Assembly: GCA_036378155.1 (NCBI GenBank)
Contig: DASUXA010000032.1
Coordinates: 62,001 to 126,000, forward strand
Origin: DASUXA01 sp036378155
GTDB lineage: Bacteria > Actinomycetota > Actinomycetes > Mycobacteriales > Micromonosporaceae
Reading direction: 5' to 3'
DNA length: 64,000 nt
In this document: piece by piece, positions 33,894-42,410 of the stretch
How positions within the stretch are numbered: the first letter of the stretch is position 1
Layout of the letters: each line of letters starts with the position of its first letter
The notes under the pieces: model-generated
What the model was told of the DNA's origin: nothing
The model's database searches: none
The model's input: only the letters and a program-made list of their open reading frames with translations
Made by a program: the position numbers and the translations under genes

Positions 33894-34028
33894 TGTTACT
33901 CCTCAGTAGGGTGGCTGGGCTCGATGCTACCCCGCGACGGGGCTGGACCGGACCGGCGTGGGACCAGGCGGCGCGAGCCGACCGGCGGGGATCGCCGCGC
34001 CACCGGCCGCGGGTGGCATTCTTTGCGG

Positions 34029-34523
34029 GTGAACCTGCGCGACGCCGCGATGCCCGACGAGCCGCAGCGCCAACCGGAGCGCGAGGCACAGCCTCGCCGC
34101 CGGGTACCGCCCGACTCCGTGCGCTGGCACGTCGACCGCCGACTGACCTGGGCGAAGCTCGCCGGGCTCGGGGTACTGGTCGCGATCGGGGTGCTCGCCA
34201 CGCCCGACGCGCCGGGGCTGGCGTTGCTCGGGGTGGCGGCGCTGGCGCTCGCGGGGTACGCGATCCGCGATCTCGTCGCCCCGGTACGGCTCGCCGCCGA
34301 CCGGGCGGGCGTGACCGTGGTCGCCGGGTACGGCGGACACCACCGACTGGAGTGGTCGGAGATCACGAGGGTACGGGTGGACCGGCACACCCGGTTCCTG
34401 AGCCGGTCCGAGTTCCTCGAGATCGAGACCGACGAGCGGCTGTACCTGCTGAGCGGGTACGACCTGGGGGTACCGGTCGACCAGGCGGCGGCGACGCTCG
34501 CCGCGATCCGCGGTGCCGACTGA
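34029..34523 (+). CDS. PH domain-containing membrane protein
   Basis: The 164-residue protein has two adjacent membrane helices (KLAGLGVLVAIGVLATPDA and ALLGVAALALAGYAI) followed by a short bacterial PH-like domain (RLAADRAGVTVVAGYGGHHR, LEWSEITRVRVDRHTRFLSR), typical of the bPH/DUF2581 group. Function unknown. GTG at 34029 is favoured by CATTCT 6 nt upstream; an ATG at 34050 is an alternative. The last codons and stop are duplicated in tandem. Confidence 0.7.
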   Translation: MNLRDAAMPDEPQRQPEREAQPRRRVPPDSVRWHVDRRLTWAKLAGLGVLVAIGVLATPDAPGLALLGVAALALAGYAIRDLVAPVRLAADRAGVTVVAGYGGHHRLEWSEITRVRVDRHTRFLSRSEFLEIETDERLYLLSGYDLGVPVDQAAATLAAIRGAD

Positions 34524-34540
34524 CGCGGTGCCGACTGACG
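34511..34540 (+). repeat. 15-bp tandem duplication spanning a stop codon
   Basis: CGGTGCCGACTGACG occurs twice without a gap at 34511-34525 and 34526-34540. The first copy contains the TGA stop of the PH-domain gene (34521-34523). The second holds a further in-frame TGA. Confidence 0.9.
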
Positions 34541-34550
34541 CCGGCGACGG

Positions 34551-35465
34551 TCAACCGATTAGCGTCGAGGTCTGCCAGAAGGTGACGAGCCCGAGCAGGG
34601 CGACCACGATCAGACACACGCCGACCTGGACCGCTGTCCGGTTCCCTCGCGGCGCGTACGCCATCCCGGCAGCCACAACCGCCCCGGTGACCAGACCGCC
34701 GAGATGCCCGGCGATGGATATGCCGGGGATCGTGAACGTGATGACCAGGTTGAGCACCAGTACCGGGAGGACCCCGGCGGCGGACCTGCCGAGCCGGCGC
34801 AGGATCACGAACAGGGCGGCGAACAGCCCGAACAGCGCGGTCGACGCGCCCGCGGTCAGCGCGTGCGGCTGGAACACGTACGCCGCGACGTTGCCGCCCA
34901 ACCCGGCCAGCAGGTACAGCGCGAGGAACCGGAGCGGGCCGAGCGCGGCTTCCAGATTTCGACCGAGCACCCACAACGCCCACATGTTCGCGGCGAGGTG
35001 GATCAGGCCGAAGTGCAGGAACATCGCGGTGACGAGGCGGTAGTACTCGCCGGCGGCGACGCCGTGCACCGCGCCGCCCGGTACGTACGGGGCGTAACCG
35101 AACACGCCGCCCCAGTCGAGCAGCGGGGTCGGTCCGCCCAGCAGCCCGCCCATGTTCCCGCCGGCCAGCGCCCGCCCGGCGTTGCCCGCCGAGAGCGCGG
35201 ACAGCACGAGCATGACCACGTTGATCGCGACCAGCGCCTTCGTGACGTACCCCCGCGCGCCGACGGCACTGCCGCCGAACGCGGTGCGGGCCGGACGCTG
35301 GGTGCGCCGGCCCTCCGCCACGCATTCCGGGCACTGGTGGCCCACCGACGCCTCGCGCATGCAGTCCGGACAGATCGGCCGGTCGCACCGGGTGCACCGG
35401 ACATAGGTCTCCCGCCCGGGATGGCGGTAGCAGACCGGTGCGGTCACCGGCGAGACGTCACTCAT
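34551..35465 (-). CDS. Rhomboid family intramembrane serine protease
   Basis: The 304-residue protein has an N-terminal zinc-binding region with Cys pairs (CYRHPGRETYVRCTRCDRP, CPDCM, CPEC), resembling a B-box, then six or seven membrane helices. The rhomboid features are the loop FLHFGLIHLAANMWALWVLG, the nucleophile in TAGASTALFG and the catalytic His in GHLGGLVTG. It cleaves membrane proteins within or near their transmembrane segments; the substrate is unknown. A TAACTT box 6 nt before the ATG and a GAGGA site are both present. Confidence 0.9.
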   Translation of the reverse strand: MSDVSPVTAPVCYRHPGRETYVRCTRCDRPICPDCMREASVGHQCPECVAEGRRTQRPARTAFGGSAVGARGYVTKALVAINVVMLVLSALSAGNAGRALAGGNMGGLLGGPTPLLDWGGVFGYAPYVPGGAVHGVAAGEYYRLVTAMFLHFGLIHLAANMWALWVLGRNLEAALGPLRFLALYLLAGLGGNVAAYVFQPHALTAGASTALFGLFAALFVILRRLGRSAAGVLPVLVLNLVITFTIPGISIAGHLGGLVTGAVVAAGMAYAPRGNRTAVQVGVCLIVVALLGLVTFWQTSTLIG

Positions 35466-35471
35466 TCCTCA

Positions 35472-35477
35472 AAGTTA
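35472..35477 (-). promoter_or_regulatory. -10 box of rhomboid gene
   Basis: TAACTT on the minus strand lies 6 nt before the ATG at 35465. Confidence 0.4.
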
Positions 35478-35481
35478 GCGC

Positions 35482-36012
35482 TCAGGCGCTCGGCTGCTGG
35501 ATCTCGACCCGCTCCAGCACGACGTCCTGGACCGGGCGGTCCATCGCGCCGGTACGGGTGTTGGCGATGGCGTCGACCACCTTGCGCGACTCCTCGTCGG
35601 CGACCTCGCCGAAGATGGTGTGCTTGCCGTTCAGCCAGGTCGTCGGCGCGACGGTGATGAAGAACTGCGATCCGTTGGTACCCGGCCCGGCATTCGCCAT
35701 GGCCAGCAGGTACGGCCGGTTGAACTGCAGGTCGGGGTGGATCTCGTCCTTGAACGTGTACCCGGGACCGCCGCGACCGGTGCCGGTGCGGTCGCCGCCC
35801 TGGATCATGAACCCGCTGATCACCCGGTGGAAGATCGTGCCGTCGTAGTACGGGCCGCTGCCCGGACGTCCGGTGCGCGGGTCGGTGTACTCCCGCGTGC
35901 CCTGAGCGAGTTCGACGAAGTTGCGCACGGTCTTCGGAGCGTGGTTCGGGAACAGTTCGACCCGGATCGGGCCGGCGTTGGTGTGCAGAACCGCGTACGT
36001 TGCGTCAGCCAC
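35482..36012 (-). CDS. Peptidyl-prolyl cis-trans isomerase (cyclophilin)
   Basis: The 176-residue cytosolic protein has the cyclophilin core: GTIFHRVISGFMIQGGD, NAGPGTNGSQFFITVAPTTW and GKHTIFGEV. The catalytic Arg follows FH in the first motif. It accelerates proline isomerisation during protein folding. The GTG start has AAGGAG about 8 nt upstream. In many actinomycete genomes this gene lies near a rhomboid protease gene and a small membrane-protein gene, as it does here. Confidence 0.93.
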   Translation of the reverse strand: MADATYAVLHTNAGPIRVELFPNHAPKTVRNFVELAQGTREYTDPRTGRPGSGPYYDGTIFHRVISGFMIQGGDRTGTGRGGPGYTFKDEIHPDLQFNRPYLLAMANAGPGTNGSQFFITVAPTTWLNGKHTIFGEVADEESRKVVDAIANTRTGAMDRPVQDVVLERVEIQQPSA

Positions 36013-36149
36013 TTGTACTCCTTCTCAGTTGATCCGTGGCAATCCTGTCATGTGTCCGTTCCGGTGGTGCGTGGGTATACGAAGGGGCAGGATGGCAAAC
36101 GGAGGGCGCTGGGCGGGGGGCCGGGCGCTCGAACGGAGGTGAGGATTAG

Positions 36150-36884
36150 GTGTTTCGACGTAGCGCGAAGACCAATGCCGAACTCATGCGCCAGGAACTC
36201 GCGGAGGGCTTCGACCACCTGGGACGGGCGGCGGCGTACGGTGCCGCGGGGGTCGGTTCCACCATGACGCCGAGGTGGGAGAGCGCGCGCGGGGTGGTGG
36301 CGCCGACCATGATGAAGATGAAGGGCGCCGCGACCGAGGGCATGGGCGCGGCGACGACCGCCATTTTCGGTCCCATCGCGCTCGCCGCGAAGGAGAGCGC
36401 CGGTACCGCGACCAAGGCAGCCGCCAAGAGCGCGCGGGTCGCCGCCAAGGGTGGCGGCAAGATGGTCAAGGGCAGGGCGCAGCGCAAGATGGCGGGCGGC
36501 AACCGGGGACTCATGCTCGCCGGTCTGATCACCGCCGGTGCGACCGCTGGCGCCGCGGGCGCGCTCGTGATCCGTCGTCGTCGGCAGGCGCAGTGGGACG
36601 AGTACGACGCCCAGCGCGCGCTGGACTCGGTCAAGAGTGAGGCGCAGTCCATGGTGGACACGGCGCGCAACAAGGTGACCGGCATGGCGGACCGGACGAG
36701 CGAAGCGGCGGCGTCCGGTGCCGAGACCACCAGTACGGTCGCGCACACCGCCGCGGAGAAGGCGGACCAGGCGATGGAGACCGCCAAGGAGAAGACGGAC
36801 AACCTCGCGGACTACAGCAAGAGCACGACCGAGGAGATCGCCGACCGGACGTCCTCCAGCATGCGCAACACCAACCGCTCCTGA
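36150..36884 (+). CDS. Alanine-rich membrane-anchored hypothetical protein (DUF5324-like context)
   Basis: The 244-residue protein has an amphipathic Ala/Lys-rich N-terminal half, one hydrophobic stretch near residues 121-140 (LMLAGLITAGATAGAAGALV) followed by RRRRQ, and a long charged helical tail rich in Ala, Glu, Lys and Thr that could be a coiled coil. It sits beside the cyclophilin gene, where Streptomyces encodes a DUF5324 protein of similar composition, but I cannot confirm homology. GTG start with GGAGGTGAGG upstream. Confidence 0.65.
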   Translation: MFRRSAKTNAELMRQELAEGFDHLGRAAAYGAAGVGSTMTPRWESARGVVAPTMMKMKGAATEGMGAATTAIFGPIALAAKESAGTATKAAAKSARVAAKGGGKMVKGRAQRKMAGGNRGLMLAGLITAGATAGAAGALVIRRRRQAQWDEYDAQRALDSVKSEAQSMVDTARNKVTGMADRTSEAAASGAETTSTVAHTAAEKADQAMETAKEKTDNLADYSKSTTEEIADRTSSSMRNTNRS

Positions 36885-36894
36885 GCTGACGTGC

Positions 36895-36928
36895 GTGGGC
36901 TCGGGCCGCCACGGCGGCCCGAGCCCAC
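36895..36928. terminator. Bidirectional terminator hairpin
   Basis: Sixteen-base arms (36895-36910 and 36913-36928) are perfectly complementary, with only AC between them, so the innermost pairs open to form the loop. It separates the convergent 36150 gene and corA. Confidence 0.85.
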
Positions 36929-36966
36929 CCGTGTCGGGCGCCTATCGGCGTGCCGGTGCGGGTCGG

Positions 36967-38082
36967 CTACAGCCAACCGGACTTGCGGAACACCCGGTAC
37001 AGCGCGATCGAGGCGAGCACGCTGACCGCCAGCACCGACGGGTACGCGTACTTCCAGTGCAGTTCCGGCATGTACTCGAAGTTCATCCCGTAGATGCCCG
37101 CGATCGCGGTCCACACCGCGGCGATCGCCGCCCAGGCGGCGATCTTGCGCATGTCGTTGTTCTGGTCGACGGTCACCTGGGCGAGACCCGCCTGGAGGAT
37201 CGAGTTGAGCAGGTCGTCGAACGAGGTGACCTGTTCGACGGTACGGGTCAGGTGGTCCTGCACGTCGCGGAAGTAGCGCCGGATCTCGGTCGGTACGTCG
37301 GGCAGTTGCCCCGACACCAGGGTGTGCAGGGGACGCTGCAGCGGTACCACCGCCCGCTTGAACTCGACCAGTTCCCGCTTGAGCTGGTAGATCCGCTGGA
37401 TGCTGCCGGTGCCCTGGCGGGAGAAGACACTCTCCTCGAGCAGGTCGATGTCCTGCTCGATGGCGGCGGCACAGTCCACGTAGGAGTCGACGATCCGGTC
37501 GTAGATCCCGTGTACCACCGCCCAGGGCCCCTCGGCGAGCAGCTCGGGTTTCGCCTCCAACTGCTCCCGGACCGGGGCGAGTTCCCCGGCGCTGCCGTGC
37601 CGGACTGTGATCACGTACTCCTTGCCGACGAACAGCATCACGTACCCGGTCTCGACCACTTCGGAGCTTTCGGTGAGCTCGGCGTGCTCCACATACCGGG
37701 TGGTGCGCAGGGCGGCGAACGTCATCGCGCCGTACCGCTCCAGCTTGGGACGCTGGAACGACTTGATGGCGTCCTCGACCGGCAGTTCGTGCAGGTCGAA
37801 GGTACCGGCGATCGCGCCGAACTCGTCGGCTGCCGGCTCGTGCAGCCCGAGCCAGACGAACGCCTGGGGGGTACGGCGGGCGGTTGCCAGCGCCTCGGCG
37901 GGGTTCCACTGTCCCGGCAGTCGCTTGCCGCGCACGTACACCGCGCAGCCCACGACGGACCGCCCGGATCGAGCATCGCCGCTGCCGACGTCGCCGGTGT
38001 TCGCCGCGCCCAGAATGCGGGTCATCCGGCTCAGCGCTCGGGACAGTCCACCTGAGTCGCGACTCGCGCGCTGCTCCACCAT
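36967..38082 (-). CDS. corA: CorA family magnesium/cobalt transporter
   Basis: The 371-residue protein has the large cytoplasmic domain of CorA and two C-terminal helices, the first ending in the signature YGMNFEYMPEL and the second followed by RVFRKSGWL. It should form a pentameric Mg2+ channel. The ATG at 38082 follows GGGAGGTGGG; an upstream extension in the same frame (to 38220) lacks a site and is Arg/Pro-rich. The N-terminal 40 residues are Ser/Arg-rich and probably flexible. Confidence 0.93.
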   Translation of the reverse strand: MVEQRASRDSGGLSRALSRMTRILGAANTGDVGSGDARSGRSVVGCAVYVRGKRLPGQWNPAEALATARRTPQAFVWLGLHEPAADEFGAIAGTFDLHELPVEDAIKSFQRPKLERYGAMTFAALRTTRYVEHAELTESSEVVETGYVMLFVGKEYVITVRHGSAGELAPVREQLEAKPELLAEGPWAVVHGIYDRIVDSYVDCAAAIEQDIDLLEESVFSRQGTGSIQRIYQLKRELVEFKRAVVPLQRPLHTLVSGQLPDVPTEIRRYFRDVQDHLTRTVEQVTSFDDLLNSILQAGLAQVTVDQNNDMRKIAAWAAIAAVWTAIAGIYGMNFEYMPELHWKYAYPSVLAVSVLASIALYRVFRKSGWL

Positions 38083-38394
38083 GCGCCCACCTCCCTGTCC
38101 GCTGCGCAACGGTACGCGGGAAAGCTGGCACCGGGTGGACCGGCCGCAGGCGGGGGTGGGGGAGCGGTCGGCCCACCCGGTACCTTTCGGGGGGCGGGGA
38201 TCAGGTCTTCGGGCGAACAAGGACGCCGCGAGGATTCTGGGACATCCGCCTAGCGACTGGGAACACTTGAAACATCACGATTTGATGTCAGCAACCCGAC
38301 AAGGGTCTGGTGTTCATGCAAGAGACGTGCGTCGTCACGTCAGCGCCCGCGTCCAACACCGGCCGCGGCACACCCCGCCGTGCGCGGACGGTCG
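38083..38394. other. Intergenic region between corA and aminotransferase genes
   Basis: This gap lies between the corA start and the aminotransferase stop, both on the minus strand, and should include the corA promoter. The one clear structure is the inverted repeat ACATCA/TGATGT at 38272-38277 and 38283-38288. I see no open frame with coding character and no confident promoter. Confidence 0.5.
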
Positions 38395-39492
38395 TCACCC
38401 GCCCCGGACGTCGTCGATCGCCGCCGCCAGCCGGCTGACACCCTCGCGTACCTGGTCGCGCGTCACCGCCGAGTAAGCCAGGCGCAGCGCGTGGTGACCG
38501 CCTTCGAGCAGGAAGTCGCTGCCCTTGACCACCGCCACGCCGCGCGCGGTCGCAGCCGGCACCAACTTGTCGACGTCGACGTCCTCGGGCAGTTCGACCC
38601 ACAGGAAGTACCCGCCGTCCGGCTCGGTGAACCGCGCGCCGGGAACGAGTTCGCGCAGCGCCTCGGCGAGCAGAGCGGCGCGTTCGGACAGTGCCGAGCG
38701 CACCGTCGCGATCGAACGTTCCAGGTCGCCGGAGACGCAGAACTGGTGCACGACCGCCTGCGCCACCATGCTGGGCGAGATGTACGTGTTGGTGGCTTTC
38801 TTCGCGATGTCGCCGATCAGGTCGGCGGGACCGATGAGGTAGCCGACCCGGACGCCGGGACAGACCGTCTTGGTGAACGAGCCGGCGTGTACCACCCGGT
38901 CGGCGTCGTCGAGGGAGAGCATCGACGGCAGCGGTTCGCCCCGGAACCGCACCTCCACGTACGGGTCGTCCTCGAAGATCGTGAAGTGGTGCTGCCGCGC
39001 CAGCTCGAGCAGGGCGCGCCGCTTGTCCAGCGACAGCGTCACACCCGCCGGGTTCTGGAAGTTCGGGATGACGTGCGCGAGCCTCGGCCGCAGTCCCGCC
39101 TCGAGCAGTCCGCGCAGCTCGTCCACGTCGAGTCCGTCCGCGTCGAGCGTGACCTGACGGACGTCGGCACCGAGGGTGCGCAGGTTGAGCAGCGTCCGAT
39201 CGTACGTCGGCTTCTCCACGACCACCGCGTCGCCCGGGCGCACCAGGTGATCGAACAGGAACCAGTCCGCCTGCAGCGAGCCGTTCGTGACCAGGACCTG
39301 GTTGGCGGCCACGCCGTACCGGGCGGCGATCCACTCCCGCAACGGCGGGTAGCCGACCGAGGTCCCGTACGCCGTGACCCCCGCCGGGTCCGCCTCGAAG
39401 GCGCGTACCGCCGCCGCCTTCAGTCCGGCGACGTCGACGATGTCGAGGGACGGCGCGCCACGGGCGAACGAGATCAACTGCTCGGTGCTCAT
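38395..39492 (-). CDS. PLP-dependent class I aminotransferase (MocR/2-aminoadipate type)
   Basis: The 365-residue protein has fold-type I motifs: SVGYPPLREWIAARYGV, VEKPTYDRTLLNLRTLGA, FQNPAGVTLSLDKR, FEDDPYVEVRF and the PLP lysine in HAGSFTKTVCPGVRVGYL. This is the aminotransferase domain found in LysN/2-aminoadipate transaminases and MocR regulators, but no GntR-type DNA-binding domain is attached. The amino acid substrate is undetermined. Confidence 0.88.
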   Translation of the reverse strand: MSTEQLISFARGAPSLDIVDVAGLKAAAVRAFEADPAGVTAYGTSVGYPPLREWIAARYGVAANQVLVTNGSLQADWFLFDHLVRPGDAVVVEKPTYDRTLLNLRTLGADVRQVTLDADGLDVDELRGLLEAGLRPRLAHVIPNFQNPAGVTLSLDKRRALLELARQHHFTIFEDDPYVEVRFRGEPLPSMLSLDDADRVVHAGSFTKTVCPGVRVGYLIGPADLIGDIAKKATNTYISPSMVAQAVVHQFCVSGDLERSIATVRSALSERAALLAEALRELVPGARFTEPDGGYFLWVELPEDVDVDKLVPAATARGVAVVKGSDFLLEGGHHALRLAYSAVTRDQVREGVSRLAAAIDDVRGG

Positions 39493-39500
39493 GGCACACC

Positions 39501-39506
39501 AGAGTA
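39501..39506 (-). promoter_or_regulatory. -10 box of leaderless aminotransferase gene
   Basis: TACTCT on the minus strand lies 8 nt before the ATG at 39492. Confidence 0.45.
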
Positions 39507-39619
39507 CGGCGGGTCAGCCGGTACCCGGACCGGCTTGCCCGACTGCCCGCATACTGGGCGCGACCAGCGCCGACCTGCGTCGCGACACCGGCAACGCCGA
39601 GGTCGCCGGGCGGGCACGT

Positions 39620-40027
39620 TCAGGGCGCGGTGACCGCCGGGCGGACCGACGTCCGCTGATGGCTCCACACCCGGATGATGTCCCGCACCGAGATCACGCC
39701 GAGCACGTCCCCCTCGTCGAGGACCACCAGGTGCCGGAACCCGCCGCGGACCATCGCGGCGGCCGCGTCGTCCAGGGTCCAGTCCGGGCCCGCGTACACC
39801 ACGTCCCAGGTCAGGTGATTGCCGGCGCGTTCGATGTCGGGGTCGAGCCCGCGCCCGATGACGTGCAGGACGTCACGCTCGGTGAGAATGCCGATGCCGT
39901 GCCCGTCCGGGTCGTGGACGATCGCCGACCCGACTCGGCGGGTCGACATGAGCTGGGCAACCTGGCGGATCGTGTGGTCGGGTCCCACCACGAGCAGTTG
40001 GCGGGACATGGCGTCGCGTACCTGCAT
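39620..40027 (-). CDS. CBS domain-pair protein
   Basis: The 135-residue protein is made of two CBS motifs: MQVRDAMSRQLLVVGPDHTI with GIGILTERDVLHVIG, and VVYAGPDWTLDDAAAAMVRG with VLGVISVRDIIRVW. Such free-standing CBS pairs bind adenine nucleotides and modulate partner enzymes or channels. The partner is not evident here. A GGGGTGAGGG site precedes the ATG at 40027. Confidence 0.9.
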   Translation of the reverse strand: MQVRDAMSRQLLVVGPDHTIRQVAQLMSTRRVGSAIVHDPDGHGIGILTERDVLHVIGRGLDPDIERAGNHLTWDVVYAGPDWTLDDAAAAMVRGGFRHLVVLDEGDVLGVISVRDIIRVWSHQRTSVRPAVTAP

Positions 40028-40165
40028 GAGCCCTCACCCCTTGTCAGGGACGGTACGGGACATCGCCCCCGCGGGGACGGTCAACTGATGGTCCCGCGTG
40101 CGCGGGACCTGTTCAAGGCTGCCGATACCAGCCGTCGCACAGGTACGCTGACAGGTCGGCGGGCG

Positions 40166-40171
40166 TACCCT
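40166..40171 (+). promoter_or_regulatory. -10 box of leaderless gene at 40178
   Basis: TACCCT lies exactly 6 nt before the GTG at 40178; the same TACCCT-GG pattern recurs at 47312 and 62587. Confidence 0.5.
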
Positions 40172-40177
40172 GGCGCG

Positions 40178-40927
40178 GTGCCCGACTCGGTCGACCTTTC
40201 CCCGGACCGGTACGCCGCCCTCATCGCTCCCGTGATCGACCGCGTCTTCGTGGGCGTCATGCGGGGCGTGGTGCCCGCGCGCGGCGGGCGGGATCTGGTC
40301 CGTCGGTACGGAGGGCCGCCGGTCGGCGTACTGATCGAGTTCTCCGGACCGCTGGGGCACCCCGACGGACGGGTCAGCCCGGACGGGTTCGCAGCCGTGC
40401 ACCGGTACCGCGACCTCGCCGAAGGCTGGTCGACCCTGGAGGCGGCGGCCGATGCGGGGCTCATCGAGATCGACGGCGACGGGTCGTTCCGGGTCACCGG
40501 CACCGGGCGGACGTTCCTGGCGGAGGACTGGGCGGTACGTGCCGCCGCCACCGGCGACCTGTGGCGCGGTCACGAGGACCGGGTACGCCGCGCCGTGGAG
40601 CTGCTCGGCCGGGTGCTCACCGCGGCGACGAGATCGGGCGGGACCGCGTTCGCGGCGATGGCGCCGGGGTACGAGCCACCTGGTGCGACTTCGGGCGCGC
40701 GGCTGCTCGGTCGGCTGGGTACCCTGCGGTACCACCGGGCGGACGCGCACGCCGCGGCGTGGGCGTCGACGGGTCTGGACGCCGCCGGGATTCAGGAACT
40801 GGCTCCCGGTGTGGAACGCGACGCGATCGAGCGGGACACCGACCGGCGGGCCGGACGCGCGTTCACCTGCCTCGACCCAGCGGAACGACTCACCCTGCTC
40901 GCGGACCTCGGCGCGCTTCCGGCATGA
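40178..40927 (+). CDS. Hypothetical protein, possibly SCO6745/SalK-like
   Basis: The 249-residue soluble protein is helical in its second half: RLGTLRYHRADAHAAAWAST and a final ERLTLLADLGALPA. That pattern faintly resembles SCO6745-type helix-turn-helix proteins, which contain an LRxHRxDxH stretch. The first half has SPDGFAAVHRYRDLAEGWST. I cannot assign a function. It lies immediately upstream of the surface-polymer locus, 49 bp before the nucleotidyltransferase, and may or may not belong to it. Confidence 0.6.
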   Translation: MPDSVDLSPDRYAALIAPVIDRVFVGVMRGVVPARGGRDLVRRYGGPPVGVLIEFSGPLGHPDGRVSPDGFAAVHRYRDLAEGWSTLEAAADAGLIEIDGDGSFRVTGTGRTFLAEDWAVRAAATGDLWRGHEDRVRRAVELLGRVLTAATRSGGTAFAAMAPGYEPPGATSGARLLGRLGTLRYHRADAHAAAWASTGLDAAGIQELAPGVERDAIERDTDRRAGRAFTCLDPAERLTLLADLGALPA

Positions 40928-40976
40928 CCGGAGGCGTTATCCTGCGACGGTCCGCGCGGCGGAAAGGAGCGGACGA

Positions 40977-41681
40977 GTGACGGTGAACGCGGTGATCCTC
41001 GCGGCTGGGATGGGTACCCGGCTCGGCCGGCCGTACCCGAAACCATTGACGCCACTCGCTGACGGCCGCAGCATCCTGCGCCAGCAACTCGATCACCTGG
41101 CGGAGACGTTCGGTCCGGCGCTGCGGATCACGATCGTGGTCGGGTTCAAGATGGACCTCGTGATGGAGGCTGCCGCCGGCGAGGCGAGCTTCGTCTACAA
41201 CGAGGTGTACGACCAGACCAACACCAGCAAGAGCCTGCTCAAGGCGCTGCGGCTGGCGCCGCCCGGCGGGGTGCTCTGGCTCAACGGCGACGTGGTCTTC
41301 GTACCCGGACTGCTGGACGAGCTGCGCCCGGCGATCGAGGCGGACCGGTCGTTCGTCGCGGTGAACACCGCGAGCGTCGCCGACGAGGAGGTCAAGTACA
41401 CCCTGGACGGCGACGGGTACGTCAAGGAGCTGTCCAAGCAGGTGGTCAACGGGCTCGGCGAGGCGGTCGGGATCAACTACGTCGCCTCCGCCGACCGGGA
41501 CGTCCTGATCGCGCACCTGCAGCGGTGTGCCGACAACGACTACTTCGAGCGGGGCATCGAAACCGCGATCGCCGAGGACGGGCTGCGCGTCGCGGCGATC
41601 GACATCAGCCGGTTCGGCTGCGTCGAAGTCGACTTCGAACCGGACCTCGACCGCGCCAACCAGATCCGGACGGGAAACTGA
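40977..41681 (+). CDS. Sugar/choline-type nucleotidyltransferase
   Basis: The 234-residue protein has the NTP-transferase signature VILAAGMGTRLGRPYPKPL at residues 5-23, a metal-binding NGD in VLWLNGDVVFVPG, and YNEVYDQTNTSKSLLKAL, which resembles the alcohol-phosphate pocket of LicC-type cytidylyltransferases. It probably transfers a CMP or other nucleotide to a phosphorylated alcohol or sugar. AAAGGAG stands upstream of the GTG at 40977. The next gene encodes a CDP-alcohol transferase, which suggests that this enzyme makes its CDP-linked substrate. Confidence 0.82.
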   Translation: MTVNAVILAAGMGTRLGRPYPKPLTPLADGRSILRQQLDHLAETFGPALRITIVVGFKMDLVMEAAAGEASFVYNEVYDQTNTSKSLLKALRLAPPGGVLWLNGDVVFVPGLLDELRPAIEADRSFVAVNTASVADEEVKYTLDGDGYVKELSKQVVNGLGEAVGINYVASADRDVLIAHLQRCADNDYFERGIETAIAEDGLRVAAIDISRFGCVEVDFEPDLDRANQIRTGN

Positions 41682-41683
41682 TC

Positions 41684-42406
41684 ATGACCGCTGTCGCCGC
41701 CGCGCCCAAGCCGTCCGCCGCCGACTTCCGCGCCCGGAACCGGGGCGGCGGGCTGTTCACCGAGACGGTGAACCAGCGCGGCGGTTCGCTGTTCGCGGTC
41801 GCCGCCCACCGGCTGGGCCTCGCACCGACCGTACTGACCCTGCTCAACCTGGTGATCGGCGCGGCGACCTCGGTGACCGTGGCGGCTCTCGCCGCCCGGA
41901 TGAGCGCCGGGTCGGTACCAGCCGTCCCGGTCGGGTTGGTCGCCCTGGTCGGCTGGCATGTGGCGTACAGCCTGGACTGCGCGGACGGACAACTGGCGCG
42001 GGTCACCGGGCAGACCAGCGCCGCCGGGGCACGGGTGGACGTGCTGTGCGACGTGGCGATCCAGATCCTGCTGATCGCCTCGGTGAGCTCGGTCGCCGTG
42101 GCGTACCGGCCCGGCACGCCGACCTGGCTGGTCGCCGGGTTCGCCGGTACCTGGATGGTCAACCTGGTCACCTCGGTGCTCCAGCAGGGCTCGTCCGCGC
42201 AGAGCCTGGTCACCTCGACCTCGCCGGTGGTACGCCTGGTGAAGCTGGTCCGGGACTACGGCGCGGTGATCACCGTGATCGCCCTGGTCCTCGCCTTCCT
42301 GCCGGGTTGGACGGAGTGGCTGATGGCGGTGTTCACCGCGATCAACGGACTGTTCCTGCTGGCCAGCATCGCCGCGGCGGCTCGCGCCAGCATGCGGCGG
42401 GGCTGA
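41684..42406 (+). CDS. CDP-alcohol phosphatidyltransferase family protein
   Basis: The 240-residue membrane protein contains the family signature DCADGQLAR, followed after the usual spacing by GARVDVLCD (pattern D-x2-D-G-x2-A-R-x8-G-x3-D-x3-D). About six helices are predicted. It transfers a CDP-activated alcohol head group onto a lipid or polyol-phosphate acceptor. Its ATG is 2 bp after the nucleotidyltransferase stop, so the pair is almost certainly coupled. The acceptor could be a polyprenol or membrane lipid used by the adjacent polymer genes. Confidence 0.9.
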   Translation: MTAVAAAPKPSAADFRARNRGGGLFTETVNQRGGSLFAVAAHRLGLAPTVLTLLNLVIGAATSVTVAALAARMSAGSVPAVPVGLVALVGWHVAYSLDCADGQLARVTGQTSAAGARVDVLCDVAIQILLIASVSSVAVAYRPGTPTWLVAGFAGTWMVNLVTSVLQQGSSAQSLVTSTSPVVRLVKLVRDYGAVITVIALVLAFLPGWTEWLMAVFTAINGLFLLASIAAAARASMRRG

Positions 42407-42410
42407 CCGC

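Noticed and set aside
32277..34028. Long N-terminal extension of the PH-domain protein
   Set aside because: The region is antisense to the thiolase gene; the real protein starts at about 34029, where the composition becomes protein-like.
38272..38288. Fourth copy of the dispersed palindrome (ACATCA/TGATGT)
   Set aside because: The half-sites point the other way around a different 5-nt centre, and there is no flanking similarity to the three real copies.
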